From NCBI RefSeq assembly GCF_016495865.1, contig NZ_CP054706.1, positions 1,798,001-1,862,000 of the forward strand: DNA of 64,000 nt. Reading direction: 5' to 3'. Origin of the DNA: Salicibibacter cibi. GTDB lineage: Bacteria > Bacillota > Bacilli > Bacillales > Marinococcaceae. Below the pieces are notes generated by a model. The model saw only the letters and a list, made by a program, of their open reading frames with translations. It did not search any database and had not been told where the DNA came from. The number at the start of each line of letters is the position of its first letter. Positions within the stretch are counted from its first letter, which is position 1. Shown piece after piece: positions 16,836-25,844 of the stretch. Position numbers and translations under genes: made by a program.

Positions 16836-17303
16836 CTTTTCATTTTTCCCTATCCTTTTTTTGTCAATGAAAAAGGTTCACTAGACATTTATTTTTTGTT
16901 CAATTTTTTTTATAAAAATGTACCGATTTTTGTTCGGAAATGTCACGGTAATCACAGGGATTTGTTTTTCAACTCTTTGGCCTTTGAAAATAGAATAAAA
17001 CCCATTCCAGTACGTTCCCCGTATGAGAAGCCAAATTGCCGGAGCGCCATGATCACTTTATCGAAAGTGCGAGCGACAGATTCCGTGGCAAGACATCAAT
17101 GGTGGTTCCATTGAAGGCGAAGATTCATGCGGAGGGATCATGATACTTCCGTCCAGCCACAGCCTTACCTTATAAAGGTATTCACGCAATGGGGGCGGCC
17201 CGCAGCGATCCTGGGGGAGGTTAAACAACGACCTATGGGCTGTTAACCATCAGCCATTGGATGGGAATTCATTCAAAACATTCTTCTTATGGAGGTCATG
17301 ATG
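16836..17303. other. spacer with an element remnant on the minus strand
   Basis: No complete gene. The minus strand at about 16960-17065 holds a short open piece (TFDKVIMALRQFGFSYGERTGMG in two halves) ending at a stop, probably the end of an element-borne gene I cannot name. The remainder is GC-rich just before the recombinase, with a GGGCGGCCCGC stretch near 17192. Confidence 0.35.
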
Positions 17304-18433
17304 ATGCACCAACAGGCACCCATTGAGGAAATCATTACAGACCAATCCACGTTAATCGAAGCATTGGAGGTGATGAAAGAATATAAATTTTGGTCCGACT
17401 CGACATTGGAAGGGTATCAAAGTGATGCCCAGTGCTTTGAAAATTTTCTCTGTGATAGGGGATTAGATCCGACATTACAAAATGGTAGATTGGATTATGT
17501 GCAAAAGTGGATTAAGGAACAAAAAGACGGGGGAGTAAGTGCCTCCACAATGAAGAGAAGAACAACTGCTTTATCCTCGTTGTTTTCCTTTTATCGAGAC
17601 TTAGGCATTGTGGGTAAGAATCCGTTTAAAGTCATCACGTTGCCCGTTGGACAAGCGGGGCATCATTCACCGATCTTAACCTTAGACCAATTGCGAGAAG
17701 TCTATCAGTATGCTGAAGGGCTTCAAAAAGAAGGCCATCCGGCAGCTATGACGATTAAAGCACTGATTTTTACTGGATTGCGAAATGAAGCCTTGTCCAG
17801 TTTAACGGTAAAAAGCATTCACGTTGATAAGAAGTGGTTAAAATACGAACGCGCGTATATCAACAGCAAAAACAAAGTTCAGATTATCCCATTGCCGCCT
17901 AAATTGCTTTCCGAATTGCAAGCACATATCCATATGCATCACCTCCAAGCGGATGATTTGCTTTTATTGGATTGAATGGGCAACCGTTGAAAGCAAAAGC
18001 ATTGAATCGAATCACTGACCACGTTTGTAAAGCATTCGGTTGGGAAGGAGAAGAGAAGGTAACACCACACGGTTTTCGGGCGACCATCTCCACGATTTTG
18101 GCGGAGAAAGGGGCAGACATGACGGCCATCAAATTTTTGCTTGGACACCGTCAGCAAGATAATCTTACCTATTACGTTCGGAAACATAGCCGTCTATTGA
18201 ATCTCTTGCGAAGACAGATCAATCAGATGGAAGAAGCATTAATGCAAGCACCTTCGATGAAAATCATCAAGGAAGCAGGGGAGGAAGAAGAGAAGGTCTC
18301 CCCAAAACAATCAGGGGAGCGCCCCCAGGAGATGCCTGAATCAGAACTTTCGAAAGAAACGTTGGTGAAACTCATTGAAACCGATCCAAAATTAGCATCC
18401 ATGTTGATTGAAAAAAAGCTCATTCATCTATAA
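17304..18433 (+). pseudogene. tyrosine recombinase/integrase, frameshifted
   Basis: The first frame has the SAM-like N-terminal domain (ALEVMKEYKFWSDSTLEGY to SLFSFYRDLG) and the first catalytic Arg in FTGLRNEALSSL plus the beta-hairpin Lys region. It stops at 17973-17975 (TGA). The -1 frame takes over at 17972 and contains HGFRAT (HxxR), LLGHRQQ and the likely nucleophile Tyr in LTYYVRKH, followed by a charged tail (EEEEKVSPKQSGER). One indel thus divides the active site. No slippery heptamer is present at the junction, so programmed frameshifting is unlikely. Start chosen 8 bases after GGAGG. Confidence 0.8.
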
Positions 18434-18463
18434 GACAAGACTTGCGTAAAGGCTTGCGTACAT

Positions 18464-19200
18464 TCAGAGTTTCCATGCAGCCATGACTTCCCGTTTTTTC
18501 TTCATATTAATATGCGTGTACATGCCTGTCGTACTCAAGCTTTCGTGCCCTAAAAATTCCTGTAAGGTTTTTAAATCGACGTCCTCATCCAATAACAGAG
18601 TCGCAAAGGTATGCCGCAAATGATGCAACGTAAATCGTTCAGGAGGTAACCCGGCGGATGCCAATAATCGTTTAAATACATTATGCAACCCGTGGGGTTT
18701 CATTTTTGTATGGCGATAACTCAAAAATATCGGTTCCGACGCGTAGACCCGTTCCTTGGGTAAAGATGCATGATACGTGTGCAGAAGGGGCACCACAATC
18801 GCGTGGAGGGGAAGGATGCGTTCTTTGCGACGTTTGCCAATCACCCGTAATGTATTTGCCTCTAAGTCTAACTGTTGCCAGGTTAAATCGACCAATTCTT
18901 GCCGGCGCATTCCGGTGGTCGCCAGCAATTTGAACATGGTTTCATTCCGCAACGCAAACGTATCAGTATCCGATTCCAGATATGAGAAAAACTGTTGTAA
19001 TTGCGCTAACGTCATATAAACCGGCAATTTTTGATCGGCCTTCGGCCCTTGAATGCCTGTCATAAAATCGATGGCCATCCATATTAAAAATTGCTGAAAA
19101 CACTGCAAATCATGAGCATAGCCGCGCCACGTATGGGGTGAATAATTTTTTCAACCTCCATATAAAACAGAAATTCATCGACAGCGGCTTGAAATTCCAT
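18464..19200 (-). pseudogene. XerC/D-like tyrosine recombinase, frameshifted near its N-terminus
   Basis: ATG 19200 with GGAGG upstream begins MEFQAAVDEFLFYMEVEK. A run of six A (about 19148-19153) then shifts the frame, and the sequence continues NYSPHTWRGYAHDLQ to the end. The catalytic set is complete: Arg in TTGMRRQEL, Lys in IGKRRKER, HHLRHTF, LGHESLSTT and Tyr in GMYTHIN. Size and motifs are those of XerC/XerD-like recombinases. It is convergent with the first recombinase and about 190 bp from the dif-like site. The single homopolymer frameshift could be a sequencing error. Confidence 0.8.
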
Positions 19201-19393
19201 GATAACGACCTCCAAAAAATGTTAAAAGACCGTCTCCAGTATTTATGTATCGACATGTTGCATTAAAATCCCGCCATCAGCGATTAGCGGAAGCGAACCG
19301 AATCTTATGGGCACGCGCGGCTTGATGAGTGAACAATAATGATTATTATGCTCATTCGGGTCGTCAAGTTACCGCCCCGTCTGCGTTTCATTA

Positions 19394-19501
<108 letters not shown>

Positions 19502-19526
19502 CCTTCTTTTCCCGGCAGAGTCTGTA

Positions 19527-19544
19527 TGTTTACTATAGTAAACA
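19527..19544. promoter_or_regulatory. 18-bp perfect palindrome, probable operator
   Basis: TGTTTACTATAGTAAACA is fully self-complementary. A related dyad (TTTACT-GTT-AGTAAA) lies in the catalase promoter region at 22772-22786, so one regulator may bind both. The regulator is not identified. Confidence 0.5.
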
Positions 19545-19662
19545 ATGCTCGCGTAAAGTGTTCCTTTGACTTATTTAACTGGCCTTTTTGAATCAGTTTT
19601 ATTTTATCAATGTACTATTGCCCCTTTCGACGCAGCTTTTTAGGAAATCTCAATTTCTACCC

Positions 19663-19682
19663 GATCAAATTTTAATTTGATC
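19663..19682. repeat. 20-bp palindrome
   Basis: GATCAAATTTTAATTTGATC is a perfect inverted repeat in AT-rich non-coding DNA. It may be an operator or cruciform-prone site; no adjacent gene is obvious. Confidence 0.4.
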
Positions 19683-20339
19683 AACTTCGTTCATCATTGC
19701 CGTTTTACGGAATTGTCATCTGGAATACTGTCCTTCTAACCACTTATTTTTACTATCGTTGGATCACCATTGCAAAAACAGCGTGCTCTCCGGGTGATTA
19801 TTATACCGAAATTTCCATCAAAAACATCAAAAACATCGCCACACACCGGAATGCACGACAATGTTCTTTTTATCACCTATTCTTTTTCCGATCAGCACTT
19901 ATCATTAATAATTTTCAGATAACATGAGCGATGATCTCAATACAACGAAAGCCCTTCCTACTCTTTCATCATTGCGGCTCCGATGACCGCGCCATAGGAA
20001 TTGAGCATGTACTTCCAATTACAACGTGGGTATGAAACATGAGAAGATTAGGGATGGAAGCGGAATTGTGAGGTGATTTTCGAAGGAATTGATATTATGG
20101 AGGGATGAAAATATCAACCATATTAGTATACAGAACATGCAATAGGAAGTCAAATTTTTCGAAATTAGTTTGCATGGCTACCTACCAAGCATACGATCAA
20201 CGCAATACCCGAAGTCACCCCAGCAATCATATTCTGCAAGCAAAAACCAACACACCGGTTTCTGGTATTGTACTGCAAAGTTTTGATCCTATGACCCTCA
20301 CCCTAATTAAGGATAAATATAAAATGATACTTCTTCCTC

Positions 20340-20367
20340 TTGTATTGTGTAAAAAACGGCGTATAAT
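20340..20367 (+). promoter_or_regulatory. sigma-A promoter
   Basis: TTGTAT (20340-20345), a 16-base spacer and a perfect TATAAT (20362-20367), placed 31 bases before the start of a small membrane protein gene. Confidence 0.65.
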
Positions 20368-20397
20368 AATTGAATATTCAAAGGAGGGGGAGAGGGA

Positions 20398-20550
20398 ATG
20401 CGGTTACTTAAAAAGATTGCTACGAAAGCTATGCTATCCGGTACTGCACTTTTCATGGCTGTTTTACTTCTGCCCGTTTTTTTAATTACAGATCAAGTGG
20501 ATGAATTTTCGAGACTCGTAGAAGCAATATTCAATGATCAAGAAAAGTAA
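20398..20550 (+). CDS. small membrane protein of unknown function
   Basis: A 50-codon frame behind AAGGAGG (20380-20386) and a good promoter. It starts MRLLKKIATKAM, has one hydrophobic helix (about residues 13-31, GTALFMAVLLLPVFLI), and an acidic, amphipathic end (DEFSRLVEAIFNDQEK). The promoter, ribosome site, start and helix fit a real expressed peptide. A longer frame over the same bases in another register has no such support. No family recognised. Confidence 0.6.
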   Translation: MRLLKKIATKAMLSGTALFMAVLLLPVFLITDQVDEFSRLVEAIFNDQEK

Positions 20551-20642
20551 AACAAAAAGTATTTTATCGTTCAATTGCACATTTGCTGTTTATGTTTCTG
20601 TAAAAACCGGGCGCAGTCATTTTACTTTTGCATCTTTTTAAG

Positions 20643-20673
20643 GAAAGCCTCCTCCACAACTGAGGAGGCTTTC
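20643..20673. terminator. terminator after the large catalase gene
   Basis: GAAAGCCTCCTC and GAGGAGGCTTTC form a 12-bp perfect stem with a 7-base loop between the small membrane gene and the end of the catalase gene. Probably serves both. Confidence 0.75.
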
Positions 20674-20694
20674 GACAAAAGATTTGTCCATGCC

Positions 20695-22740
20695 TTAAAC
20701 GTTATAAAGAAAACTAGGTCGATCCCAAAAGCGTTGCTTGGCCATCGCATCTATAAATGCTTGGCCAAATTGAGGATCCGTGTCTATAATAACTCCTGGC
20801 ATTTCTTCAATGCCCATTTCTTTTAGTAACTGACGACTTTCTTCTTTGGCACTTATCGGCTTGAAATGATTGAACATATTCGTAATAAAGGTACGAGCTT
20901 CGTAATGAAAATAGTTATCCGCTTCGTTGCCGCCGACAAGAAATACGCCTTCATAGCTTAATGGGGATCCAGTTAAAAAGTTTTGGTCCACCTTATACGA
21001 ATATCCCTCGCTACCGCTAACTTCACCAAGGTTATTGCTGACGATAACAGGATGCATTCCCGCCTCGGTCCATTGCTTCAGAATGGCATCCACTTCTTTT
21101 CCGGGAAAACCCTCTGCAAGAAAAACAGCTACTTTAAGTGTATCCGCCACAAAATTAGTATTCGTTAAACTTACAGCTGGTGACGATTTCGTAACAGTTG
21201 ATTCTTCTACATTCGGTACGGTAACCCCAACTTTTTTCGCTACAGGTTCCGCGAGTTCTTTGCTGACCCTCGCTAAGCGGTCAACCATCTGCTGTCGGAC
21301 AGGTACATGAAGACATCTTCCCAGTTCAAAACTATAGGCTCCAATAATATGCTCCCGTTCCACTGGTGTCATGCTGTTCCAGAAGAGCCTGGCTTGTGAA
21401 TAGTGATCGTGGAACGAGTCTGCTGTTTGACGCTTTTTCAATCCTTCTACGCTGGAAGGATAGGTAACAAAGCCTCCCTCGTCTGCCGGAACTTCTGATG
21501 GTGTATTATTTGCCAATAAGTTTTTGTGATAAGAAACTTTTCCGCGATCAATCACAGGACGTGACGCCCCATCTCGCTGGTTGTTAAAAACAGGACAAAC
21601 CGGTTTATTGATGGGGAGTTGTTGATAATTGGCGCCAATTCGGGCTTGTTGCGTATCCGTATATGAAAACAGACGTCCTTGTAGCAGCGGATCATTAGAA
21701 TAGTCAATGCCACGAACAATATTTCCCGGATGAAACGCGCTTTGTTCAGTTTCCGAAAAGGCATTGTCGACCGTTTTGTTCAACGTTAACTTCCCTATTT
21801 TTTGAAGCGGCACATCCTCTTCCGGCCAAAACTTTGTCGGGTCTAAAATATCGAAGTCAAACATAAATTCCTGATCTTCTCGAATAACCTGTACAGCAAA
21901 TTCATATTCCGGATAATTTCCCATTTTGATATTTGTCCAAAGATCTCTTCGATGAAAATCGGCATCTTCTCCAAGTTTCTGAGCTTCATCCCAAATTAAT
22001 GGATGAACACCCAGAACGGGTTTGATGTGAAACTTTACGAAATGGGCTACACCGTCTTTGTTTACAAAACGATACGTGTGAACGCCAAAACCTTCGATGG
22101 TACGGTAATTCTTGGGAATGGCTCGATCACTCATAATCCACATGGCCATGTGCGTCGTCTCCGGATTACTTCCCATAAAATCCCAAAACGTATCGTGTGC
22201 CGTTTGGCCTTGAGGGTATTCATTATCAGGTTCTGGTTTGACAGAATGAATCAAATCAGGGAATTTGATCGCATCTTGAATGAAAAAAATCGGGAAATTG
22301 ATGGCAACAATGTCAAAATTCCCATCATCTGTATAGAACTTAATGGAAAACCCTCGTACATCCCGAACGGTTTCATTACAGCCCCGTGAGCCGATAACTT
22401 GTGAAAACCTCACAAATAGCGGCGTTTTTTTGGATGGATCTTGTAAGAAATCTGCCATGGTTATATCACTCATGGATTGATACAGTTCGAATTCTCCATA
22501 AGCACCATAACCTCGTGCATGAACGACCCGTTCGGGTATTCTCTCCCGATCAAAATGCGCTAGTTTTTCTCTGGCAAGAAAGTCTTCAATCAAGGTCGGT
22601 CCACGATCTCCAGCGGTCAGTGAATTTTCATCATCCACGATCTTTTTCCCTTCATTGGAAATCATCTCCTGATTATGCGTATCCCTAACAAATGACTCTA
22701 ATTGCTTTTCCTTTTTGTTTAAGTTTTCATCTTCACTCAT
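20695..22740 (-). CDS. katE: large-subunit (clade 2) catalase with C-terminal DJ-1/PfpI-like domain
   Basis: 681 residues, the size of HPII-type catalases. The distal haem His is in RVVHARG, the Asn lies in the FDIVAINFPIFF region, and the proximal Tyr is in RLFSYTDTQ. After about residue 540 the chain continues with a class I amidotransferase/DJ-1-like fold (LKVAVFLAEGFPG to end), the extra domain of large catalases. It destroys hydrogen peroxide; in Bacillus such genes belong to general-stress or spore sets. ATG 22740 is preceded by TAGGAGATG. A dyad at 22772-22786 lies in its upstream region. A second, small catalase gene lies at the right edge of the window. Confidence 0.93.
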   Translation of the reverse strand: MSEDENLNKKEKQLESFVRDTHNQEMISNEGKKIVDDENSLTAGDRGPTLIEDFLAREKLAHFDRERIPERVVHARGYGAYGEFELYQSMSDITMADFLQDPSKKTPLFVRFSQVIGSRGCNETVRDVRGFSIKFYTDDGNFDIVAINFPIFFIQDAIKFPDLIHSVKPEPDNEYPQGQTAHDTFWDFMGSNPETTHMAMWIMSDRAIPKNYRTIEGFGVHTYRFVNKDGVAHFVKFHIKPVLGVHPLIWDEAQKLGEDADFHRRDLWTNIKMGNYPEYEFAVQVIREDQEFMFDFDILDPTKFWPEEDVPLQKIGKLTLNKTVDNAFSETEQSAFHPGNIVRGIDYSNDPLLQGRLFSYTDTQQARIGANYQQLPINKPVCPVFNNQRDGASRPVIDRGKVSYHKNLLANNTPSEVPADEGGFVTYPSSVEGLKKRQTADSFHDHYSQARLFWNSMTPVEREHIIGAYSFELGRCLHVPVRQQMVDRLARVSKELAEPVAKKVGVTVPNVEESTVTKSSPAVSLTNTNFVADTLKVAVFLAEGFPGKEVDAILKQWTEAGMHPVIVSNNLGEVSGSEGYSYKVDQNFLTGSPLSYEGVFLVGGNEADNYFHYEARTFITNMFNHFKPISAKEESRQLLKEMGIEEMPGVIIDTDPQFGQAFIDAMAKQRFWDRPSFLYNV

Positions 22741-22771
22741 ACAGATTCATCTCCTAACAATGGACATTACG

Positions 22772-22786
22772 TTTACTGTTAGTAAA
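22772..22786. promoter_or_regulatory. dyad upstream of the catalase gene
   Basis: TTTACT-GTT-AGTAAA lies about 30 bases upstream of the catalase start and resembles the palindrome at 19527. Possible operator. Confidence 0.45.
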
Positions 22787-22952
22787 AAAACTAAAAGTAT
22801 TCATAGGGATTTGCTTTCTACATAAAGCGAAACTGCCCTCTGAGCATGAGCGGCTATGGAAAGTGCTGCTGTTAATGTATTTACGCTTATATTTTGTTTG
22901 TAAACTGGATAAAGCTTCATTTCGCAATCCAGTAATACAGCTAAATTACTTA

Positions 22953-23230
22953 GGGACTGCTGAATAACGGCAAAAGACTGGCCCATAAGCATTTTCCATT
23001 GGTGTTGTCAAAGCTGGATGCATGGAAATCCATCCTATAAGCAAAAAACCCTTGCACTTCTGGCAACGTACGGAGGGATGACGTTGCAATGGCGTAGACA
23101 CAAAACGGACGCGTCAAGCCCCCTCGCGCAAAACCGGCGCTGCGGGGGCTTGACGCGTCCGCGGAAAGGCGAAGCCATGGGAAGCGGCATCCCGGCGTCA
23201 GCTGATAGCTGCAAGTTGTTCAGCAATCCC
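22953..23230 (+). mobile_element. MITE-A copy 2 (278 bp)
   Basis: Ends GGGACTGCTGAATAA and TTCAGCAATCCC, flanked by TA (22951-22952, 23231-23232). Its central 23 bases, between the GTCAAGC arms, are inverted relative to copies 1 and 4, giving a near-perfect long hairpin. It may have cut off the 5' part of the DoxX gene that follows. Confidence 0.85.
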
Positions 23231-23292
23231 TACTATATCAAGTTGATATATAAACTTAAGCAATAAATGGCCGAAACAAAATATTTATTCGA

Positions 23293-23565
23293 TTGGTGCC
23301 TGTAGTTTTTCCATTTCCAAAATTGATTGTTTATACTACAGGCATCATGGAATTATTTATTGCAATTGGAGTTATCATCCCTTCCACACAACAAATCTCC
23401 AGTATAGTCGGTATTATATTGTGTATTGTGCTATTTCCAGCCAATATAAAAGCATTTATGCAAAATATTCAGTTGGGTACTAAGCCACCAACAAACATAT
23501 ATGTCAGGCTATATGTTCAATGCTTGTTTATAGCATCTTTCATTTTGATTGCTGTATTCAGTTGA
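23293..23565 (+). pseudogene. DoxX-like membrane protein, 5' truncated
   Basis: About 90 residues match the second half of DoxX/YfiD-like proteins: VPVVFPFPKLIVYTTGIMEL, then three hydrophobic helices and NIQLGTKPP. The first helix is missing, and MITE-A copy 2 ends only 62 bases upstream. No proper start or ribosome site is seen (only TTG 23293). Its former role in membrane redox or thiol stress is unknown here. Confidence 0.6.
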
Positions 23566-23585
23566 AAATCAAACCACCTGCAACC

Positions 23586-24302
23586 CTAGTGTCGCTCGTA
23601 TTTAAATGTCCTTAATGACAAAATAAAAAATAGCGCAAAGAAAACAAATAAGATGAATACATTCTGAATCCATAAAGTCATTTCCACGGTCATGGAAGTT
23701 CTTATCCCTGTCACTAGCCATTCAAAAGGGTTTACCATGCTGACATACTGAATGAACGAAGGAGCATTTTCCAGACTGTAGAAAGCACTGCTGCAAAGAA
23801 CCATTGGAAGCATGATCAAATTGGTCGACATACTTAAATGTCCTTCTGTTTTTACGACACTTGAAACCGCAAAGCTTAAAAAGATAAAGGCAGTCGACCC
23901 AATTAACAAAACAGGGAATGTCATTAGCAGTCCTATTATAGAAAAGGAAGGGCTATAGAAGATCCAGCTTACCACTAATATCATATAACCTAAAACCATG
24001 GATATCATCGACCTGGCTCCGGAAACACTTAGAATGTATTGATAAAGAGGCATTGGGGTTGCGTGTAACAAATCGTATACGCCCCTGCGTCGTTGCGATA
24101 AGGAAGTAAATGAAGTCGACATAAACGCATAAAAAAGCAGGCTTACTGCGGACATACCCACAAGCGTATATTCCACATAGCCATCAAAGAAGATGCCCAT
24201 CGTAATAAGGGCGCCAACTGGCAAAGCAACAGACCAAAACAATAAGTAGACGTCTTTTACAGCAGCTTTTACATTCAATAAAAAAACGGTGGTCATTTTC
24301 AT
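23586..24302 (-). CDS. ABC-2 type transporter permease
   Basis: 238 residues with six membrane helices and the layout of ABC-2 drug or lantibiotic-type permeases (YSLENAPSFIQYVSMVNPFEWLV region before the last helix). It follows the ATPase gene directly, with the ATPase stop adjoining its ATG, so they are translated together. Probably exports a small toxic compound; the substrate is unknown. Confidence 0.8.
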   Translation of the reverse strand: MKMTTVFLLNVKAAVKDVYLLFWSVALPVGALITMGIFFDGYVEYTLVGMSAVSLLFYAFMSTSFTSLSQRRRGVYDLLHATPMPLYQYILSVSGARSMISMVLGYMILVVSWIFYSPSFSIIGLLMTFPVLLIGSTAFIFLSFAVSSVVKTEGHLSMSTNLIMLPMVLCSSAFYSLENAPSFIQYVSMVNPFEWLVTGIRTSMTVEMTLWIQNVFILFVFFALFFILSLRTFKYERH

Positions 24303-25004
24303 TCACCCCTGTTCTGTGATCAGAGAATAAAGTTCATCAACATCGGATACCCCATGTTCGTTGATTAATGACTGCGGAGTACCTGTAACCGCGATTTCTC
24401 CATCGTTCATGATCATCACCCGATCGGCAACTTTGCTCACTTCGAGCATGTCATGAGAGGAAAAAAACACCGTGTCTCCCCTCTCCTTCATTTCTACAAT
24501 GTGTTGTTGGATGTCTTTTTGCCCTCGAGGATCGAGACCGGCAGAAGGTTCATCAAGAATGATTAATTTTGGGTTGTGTAACGTAGTCACTGCGATGGCA
24601 AGGCGTTTTTGTTGGCCTAACGACAGTTTGATTGCAGGTGATTTTTTTTCTTCACGCAATCCATAAACCTCCAGTAAAGAATTAATATCAAGTTCCTTTG
24701 ATTTCACGTTATAGAAGGCTGCAAATAATCGAATGTTTTCCTCAACCGAGTGCCCCTCAAAGAAAGGCGTCGACTGTAATTGAACACCCGTTTCGGCTTT
24801 GAAATTCTGAGTCCAATGTTGAACAACGCCAGAATCTGGATGGATCAGTCTTAAAAGCATTCCAATCATTGTTGTTTTCCCAGCACCATTCGGTCCCATC
24901 AATGCAATGGTTTCTCCTTCTCGAATGTGCAGCGAACCGTTCTTAACAACGGTTCGACCTCGATATGTTTTCGTCAAATTCTCAGCTTTTATTAACGTAC
25001 GCAA
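24303..25004 (-). CDS. ABC transporter ATP-binding protein
   Basis: About 233 residues with Walker A GPNGAGKTT, an LSLGQQKRL signature in place of LSGGQ, Walker B LIILDEPSAGLDP and an H-loop in SSHDM. It powers the permease encoded immediately downstream. Start taken as TTG 25004 because AAGGAGG lies 8 bases upstream; the frame continues 8 codons further without a ribosome site. A PadR-family regulator gene lies upstream on the same strand and may control it. Confidence 0.88.
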   Translation of the reverse strand: MRTLIKAENLTKTYRGRTVVKNGSLHIREGETIALMGPNGAGKTTMIGMLLRLIHPDSGVVQHWTQNFKAETGVQLQSTPFFEGHSVEENIRLFAAFYNVKSKELDINSLLEVYGLREEKKSPAIKLSLGQQKRLAIAVTTLHNPKLIILDEPSAGLDPRGQKDIQQHIVEMKERGDTVFFSSHDMLEVSKVADRVMIMNDGEIAVTGTPQSLINEHGVSDVDELYSLITEQG

Positions 25005-25103
25005 AGTGAATCCTCCTTCATTAAACATGTGTATTCAATTTTGACTATATGTTTATTTTAACCCTCCCTAATACAGGGAGTCCTTTAAGAAAAAGCGAAG
25101 ACC

Positions 25104-25158
25104 TTAGCGCCGCATTCCCCCACTAAATCAAAGATTTTGAAGGCGAATGCGGCGCTAA
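25104..25158. terminator. long-stem terminator between padR-like gene and ABC genes
   Basis: TTAGCGCCGCATTC (25104-25117) pairs perfectly with GAATGCGGCGCTAA (25145-25158); T runs follow on both sides. It separates the PadR gene from the ABC pair. Confidence 0.7.
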
Positions 25159-25165
25159 TTTTTGT

Positions 25166-25711
25166 TCAAAACGTTTCGTTCTCTTGCAACAACGTAATCG
25201 CTTTATCAATATAATGCTGCTGGAGTTTTATCGTCTCAAACATGTGTTCAAAGACAAGGAGCGTAAAAGGGGACAGATTTTCTATCTGCGCTTCTTGTTT
25301 TGCTTTTAAACCAAAAGAAACTGCTTCGTGTTCAGCCTCCAGGTTTTGTTGTTGTGTTTTCAACGCTGCAAGGGCTTCTTCCCTATCCAGTTTATCAACG
25401 AAAGATAACCCGGAATACAATTGGGTAGGATAAGGATTCAAAGGCTTTTCCAGTGCTTCTCTTATCAGTTTCTTTTCGTAATCTCGTCCGCTATTGGTGA
25501 TTGAATAGATCGCTTTTTGGCGATGTCCGGTATGCTCAATTTGACTGACTTCAACGTATCCCCCACCCTCCAGTTTATTGAGGGCATTGTAGATGGAACC
25601 AATAAGCAATCCACTCCATCGTTCAGCATCCATGACCTTCAGCATTTCTTTAATATCATATCCTGACATTGGCTTTATGCTTAACAACGCGAGCACTAAT
25701 AACTTTGCCAT
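25166..25711 (-). CDS. PadR-family transcriptional regulator
   Basis: 181 residues. An N-terminal winged helix (LLVLALLSIKPMSGYDIKEML, then IYNALNKLEGGGYVE and a RQKAIYSIT wing) is followed by a C-terminal helical dimerisation domain (Vir_C-type). PadR proteins usually repress nearby multidrug transporters and respond to small toxic ligands. ABC exporter genes lie on both sides. A 9-bp inverted repeat overlapping its own promoter suggests autoregulation. Confidence 0.88.
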   Translation of the reverse strand: MAKLLVLALLSIKPMSGYDIKEMLKVMDAERWSGLLIGSIYNALNKLEGGGYVEVSQIEHTGHRQKAIYSITNSGRDYEKKLIREALEKPLNPYPTQLYSGLSFVDKLDREEALAALKTQQQNLEAEHEAVSFGLKAKQEAQIENLSPFTLLVFEHMFETIKLQQHYIDKAITLLQENETF

Positions 25712-25728
25712 ACCATCACCTTTGTTTG

Positions 25729-25774
25729 TTCAAGTTTGTTTATTCATTATAAACTTGAAGTTAAAGAATGTCAA
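25729..25774 (-). promoter_or_regulatory. promoter of the PadR gene with overlapping operator
   Basis: On the minus strand, TTGACA (25769-25774), 17 bases and TATAAT (25746-25751) form a consensus promoter. The inverted repeat TTCAAGTTT (25729-25737) with AAACTTGAA (25751-25759) brackets the -10, a natural repressor site for the PadR protein. Confidence 0.75.
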
Positions 25775-25844
25775 TGGCAAAGTCAATGCCTAGATAAAAC
25801 TTAAGACTATATTTTTAAAGTTATTTTCAGTCAATCTGATTTGT

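Noticed and set aside
17952..17980. Programmed -1 frameshift in the first recombinase
   Set aside because: No X XXY YYZ slippery heptamer lies at the junction and no stimulatory hairpin follows; a simple indel is more likely.
19331..19343. Fur or PerR box (AATAATGATTATT)
   Set aside because: It matches neither consensus fully and has no suitably placed gene or promoter.
20105..20485. 126-codon frame overlapping the small membrane protein gene
   Set aside because: It lacks a ribosome site and crosses the promoter; the 50-codon frame at 20398 fits all signals.
22801..22992. Minus-strand frame left of MITE-A copy 2
   Set aside because: Its start lies inside the MITE and no family is recognised; it may be the end of a lost gene but cannot be supported.
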